45,689 bases of DNA from Methanobacterium sp. UBA353 (GTDB taxonomy: Archaea > Methanobacteriota > Methanobacteria > Methanobacteriales > Methanobacteriaceae). Position numbers and translations under genes: made by a program. The stretch is from positions 142,985-188,673 of the forward strand of contig DALO01000016.1 in NCBI GenBank assembly GCA_002496805.1, written 5' to 3'. Below the pieces are notes generated by a model. The model had not been told where the DNA came from, ran no database searches, and saw only the letters and a program-made list of their open reading frames with translations. This document shows, one piece after another, positions 44,249-45,689 of this stretch (position 1 is its first letter; every line of letters starts with the position of its first letter).

Positions 44249-44644
44249 TTAAGAAGAATCTTCTTCCTTCACATTTTCCACGGTTTCTGTTTGTATGAAA
44301 GTCCCTAAAACTCCTCCTACTGTGCAAACAACTATTTCAATCACTATATTTATGATATAAAAGAGGAAAAGTATCGTGACGTAATTACCATAACCTTCAA
44401 GGAACATCATAGCTATTAAGATTGCATTAACTAGTATACTGGAGATCAATCCTAAAATTACCCCATTTATAGCTCCAGTTTTTATGTTGCCATTAACCAT
44501 GAATCCAACTACAATTCCTGCAAATAAAAATGAGGGTAATAGCAAACTCACACCGCTTATCACGTCCCCAATTACATACATTGCTAATATGATACAAATA
44601 CCAATTATTAGGGGGTTACGCTTGATAATTTCTGTATTCATCAT
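44249..44644 (-). CDS. Small membrane protein, DUF5518-like
   Basis: The 131-residue protein has four hydrophobic segments: about 12-30, 33-50, 58-82 and 88-117. Glycine-rich turns (LLPSFLFAGIVVGFM, GAINGVILGLISSILVN) resemble the DUF5518 group of archaeal four-helix membrane proteins. The C-terminus is acidic (VENVKEEDSS) and cytoplasmic or external according to topology. Starts at ATG 44644 or 44641 both follow GGAGAAATAG. Function unknown; no partner gene nearby. Confidence 0.6.
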   Translation of the reverse strand: MMNTEIIKRNPLIIGICIILAMYVIGDVISGVSLLLPSFLFAGIVVGFMVNGNIKTGAINGVILGLISSILVNAILIAMMFLEGYGNYVTILFLFYIINIVIEIVVCTVGGVLGTFIQTETVENVKEEDSS

Positions 44645-45067
44645 CTATTTCTCCTTTTTTTATTATATTTAAAAAAATTCCCAAAACCTCAACAAAATGA
44701 TAATTTTTTCTTGTCATAAATTGAGGGTTATTTCATGAGATATATCCTATTTTTTCAGATTTTCATCTATGTTACTATTTATGAACTAATATTTAAATAA
44801 TTATGTCAAATTCGTTTCACTCATGCCTAAATCATGTTTAGGATAAACAATAGAACTAATTATAGTATTTTTTGATGTCGTCCATTTAGTTGGTAGCAAA
44901 TTCTGTATTATTTTTTATTAACTATAAGTGATTTTTTTTTATTGTGATATTAAATCTTAATTTTCAATTTTGAAGCAGTAAAATTAATATAAGGGTGAGA
45001 CCAGATTAATAACCATTGATTAACTTCAAACCAACTATTTAGTAGTTTTAAATATAAGTGGAACTAA
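44645..45067. other. Intergenic region, no gene seen
   Basis: A/T-rich DNA between the small membrane protein gene and a broken plus-strand gene. A weak hairpin, CCTAAA-TCATG-TTTAGG, lies at 44826-44842. No frame with start signals was found. Confidence 0.35.
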
Positions 45068-45459
45068 GCACTTGAAATCATACGCAACATTACTAACACC
45101 ACAGTTTACTTGTTCGATCCTAACCTCGGAAACATAGAAATGAGTCGAAAATAATTCAACGAACTCTATATAGGGGTTGCACTAATAATCAATGGACAAG
45201 CCCCAGCTAATGCCACATACCTGCAACTGTTAAAATCAAGCCAGATAGAATTGATCCTTCGGTTAATGTAGCGATTGCTGAAGGAGTATTTATCCTAGGT
45301 TTAGCTTCGGGCATTAGTGAAGGTATTGGTTTATTATCTGCTTCAGGGATAGCTCTGGGTGGTATAGGTCTTGTACGGGAATATCGAGAGCTGTATGATG
45401 TATATCATGATCCCTGGATTGAAGTTACAGTTGATGGACATAAATTATGGTTAACCTGA
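45068..45459 (+). pseudogene. Broken gene for a membrane protein
   Basis: Three open segments read as one protein when joined. Segment 1 (45068-45151) ends ...LFDPNLGNIEMSRK at an in-frame TAA (45152-45154). Segment 2 continues in the same frame (FNELYIGVALIINGQAPANA). A shift of frame near 45211-45220 leads to segment 3, which runs to TGA 45457-45459 with PATVKIKPDRIDPSVNVAIA, a hydrophobic glycine/alanine-rich helix (about 25 residues) and a polar tail ending VDGHKLWLT. No start codon with a ribosome binding site is found upstream, so the 5' end is also missing. The family is not recognised. Confidence 0.5.
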
Positions 45460-45521
45460 GAGATCTAATCTCTTATTATTATCTATTTTTTCATGTCATG
45501 CTGTAAAATATGAGGTAAATT

Positions 45522-45689
45522 ATGAACAAAAAAAGAAGTCTAGTAACGTTAATAATGGGTGTTGGATTTTTGGTGTCAAACCTTTTGAACTATTTAGATC
45601 GTCCATCAGACTATTTTTATTTTGTGTCGTCATTTGTTTTTTTAATGATCATTATAGGTAGTATATTTGAACTAAAAAAAATTACCAAT
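45522..45689 (+). CDS. Membrane protein, 5' part only (cut by window edge)
   Basis: ATG 45522 follows GAGGTAAATT and opens 56 codons that run to the end of the window without a stop. The peptide starts MNKKRSLVTLIMGVGFLV and shows two hydrophobic segments (about 7-24 and 34-48). The family cannot be named from this part. Confidence 0.6.
   Translation, partial: MNKKRSLVTLIMGVGFLVSNLLNYLDRPSDYFYFVSSFVFLMIIIGSIFELKKITN

Noticed and set aside
44826..44842. CCTAAA/TTTAGG hairpin
   Set aside because: A 6-bp stem in A/T-rich DNA with no gene end or start at the right distance is expected by chance.
45068..45082. CACTTGAAAT-like origin box match near the right edge
   Set aside because: It is a single partial match inside a decayed coding segment, lacks the GAGGTC half and the A-run, and has no neighbouring boxes.

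Overview
The window is chromosomal DNA of a methanogenic archaeon, most likely a mesophilic member of the Methanobacteriaceae (Methanobacterium-like). The markers seen are a Kae1-Bud32 fusion, the small subunit of archaeal polymerase D, Hef, a RecJ/GAN-type DHH exonuclease, Orc1/Cdc6, archaeal TrmI, archaeal S15, UPF0147 and four cobalamin genes. The DNA is A/T rich. Ribosome binding sites are of the GGTGAT/GGAGG type, often 3-4 bases before the start codon, and TTG or GTG starts occur. From memory, the gene order around the origin (XTPase, rpsO, aconitase X, Hef, TrmI, pyrB, cdc6, oriC, cbiB, cbiG, UPF0147, aldolase, polymerase D small subunit, cbiH) resembles that of Methanothermobacter thermautotrophicus.

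Layout. 1-7.4 kb: the 5' part of tRNA-Val (minus), then ilvE, an UppP-type diphosphatase, a cyclase-family hydrolase with cobT (minus), kae1-bud32, an XTP pyrophosphatase and rpsO. 7.5-10.4 kb: a minus-strand PadR / ABC ATPase / ABC permease operon whose promoter carries two tandem palindromes, the best operator candidate in the window. 10.7-18.6 kb: recJ-like exonuclease, aconitase X (phosphomevalonate dehydratase large subunit), an unrecognised zinc-ribbon protein (minus), hef, trmI and pyrB. 18.7-21.1 kb: orc1/cdc6 (minus) and a 1.2-kb non-coding region that is the replication origin. It has five origin recognition boxes in one orientation, a core of about 370 bp at roughly 84% A+T, and five boxes in the opposite orientation.

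21.1-29.2 kb: cbiB, cbiG, UPF0147, a FucA-like aldolase and polymerase D small subunit (both minus), two unrecognised small proteins, cbiH with a cysteine-rich C-terminal domain, and a DUF488 protein. 29.4-32.9 kb: argD, lysA and dapF on the minus strand; lysA and dapF overlap by four bases. 33.1-38.3 kb: a small internally duplicated membrane protein, a cyclophilin, a GAF protein with an N-terminal cysteine motif, a 557-residue protein resembling the CrtC/AttH lipocalin-like family, and an Ogg-type DNA glycosylase. 38.4-45.7 kb: a MacB-like ABC pair, a decayed IS1182-type transposase N-terminus, a SulP transporter, a proteasome-fold Ntn-hydrolase candidate, a small membrane protein, a broken gene and the start of a membrane protein cut by the window edge.

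No CRISPR array, rRNA operon, intact transposon or prophage is visible. The most notable material is the origin, with its two box variants and mirrored arrays. Next come the PadR double palindrome, a pair of mutually exclusive hairpins upstream of recJ, the Ntn hydrolase with a possible N-terminal Ser, and the CrtC-like protein. All family names come from reading motifs; no database search was possible.
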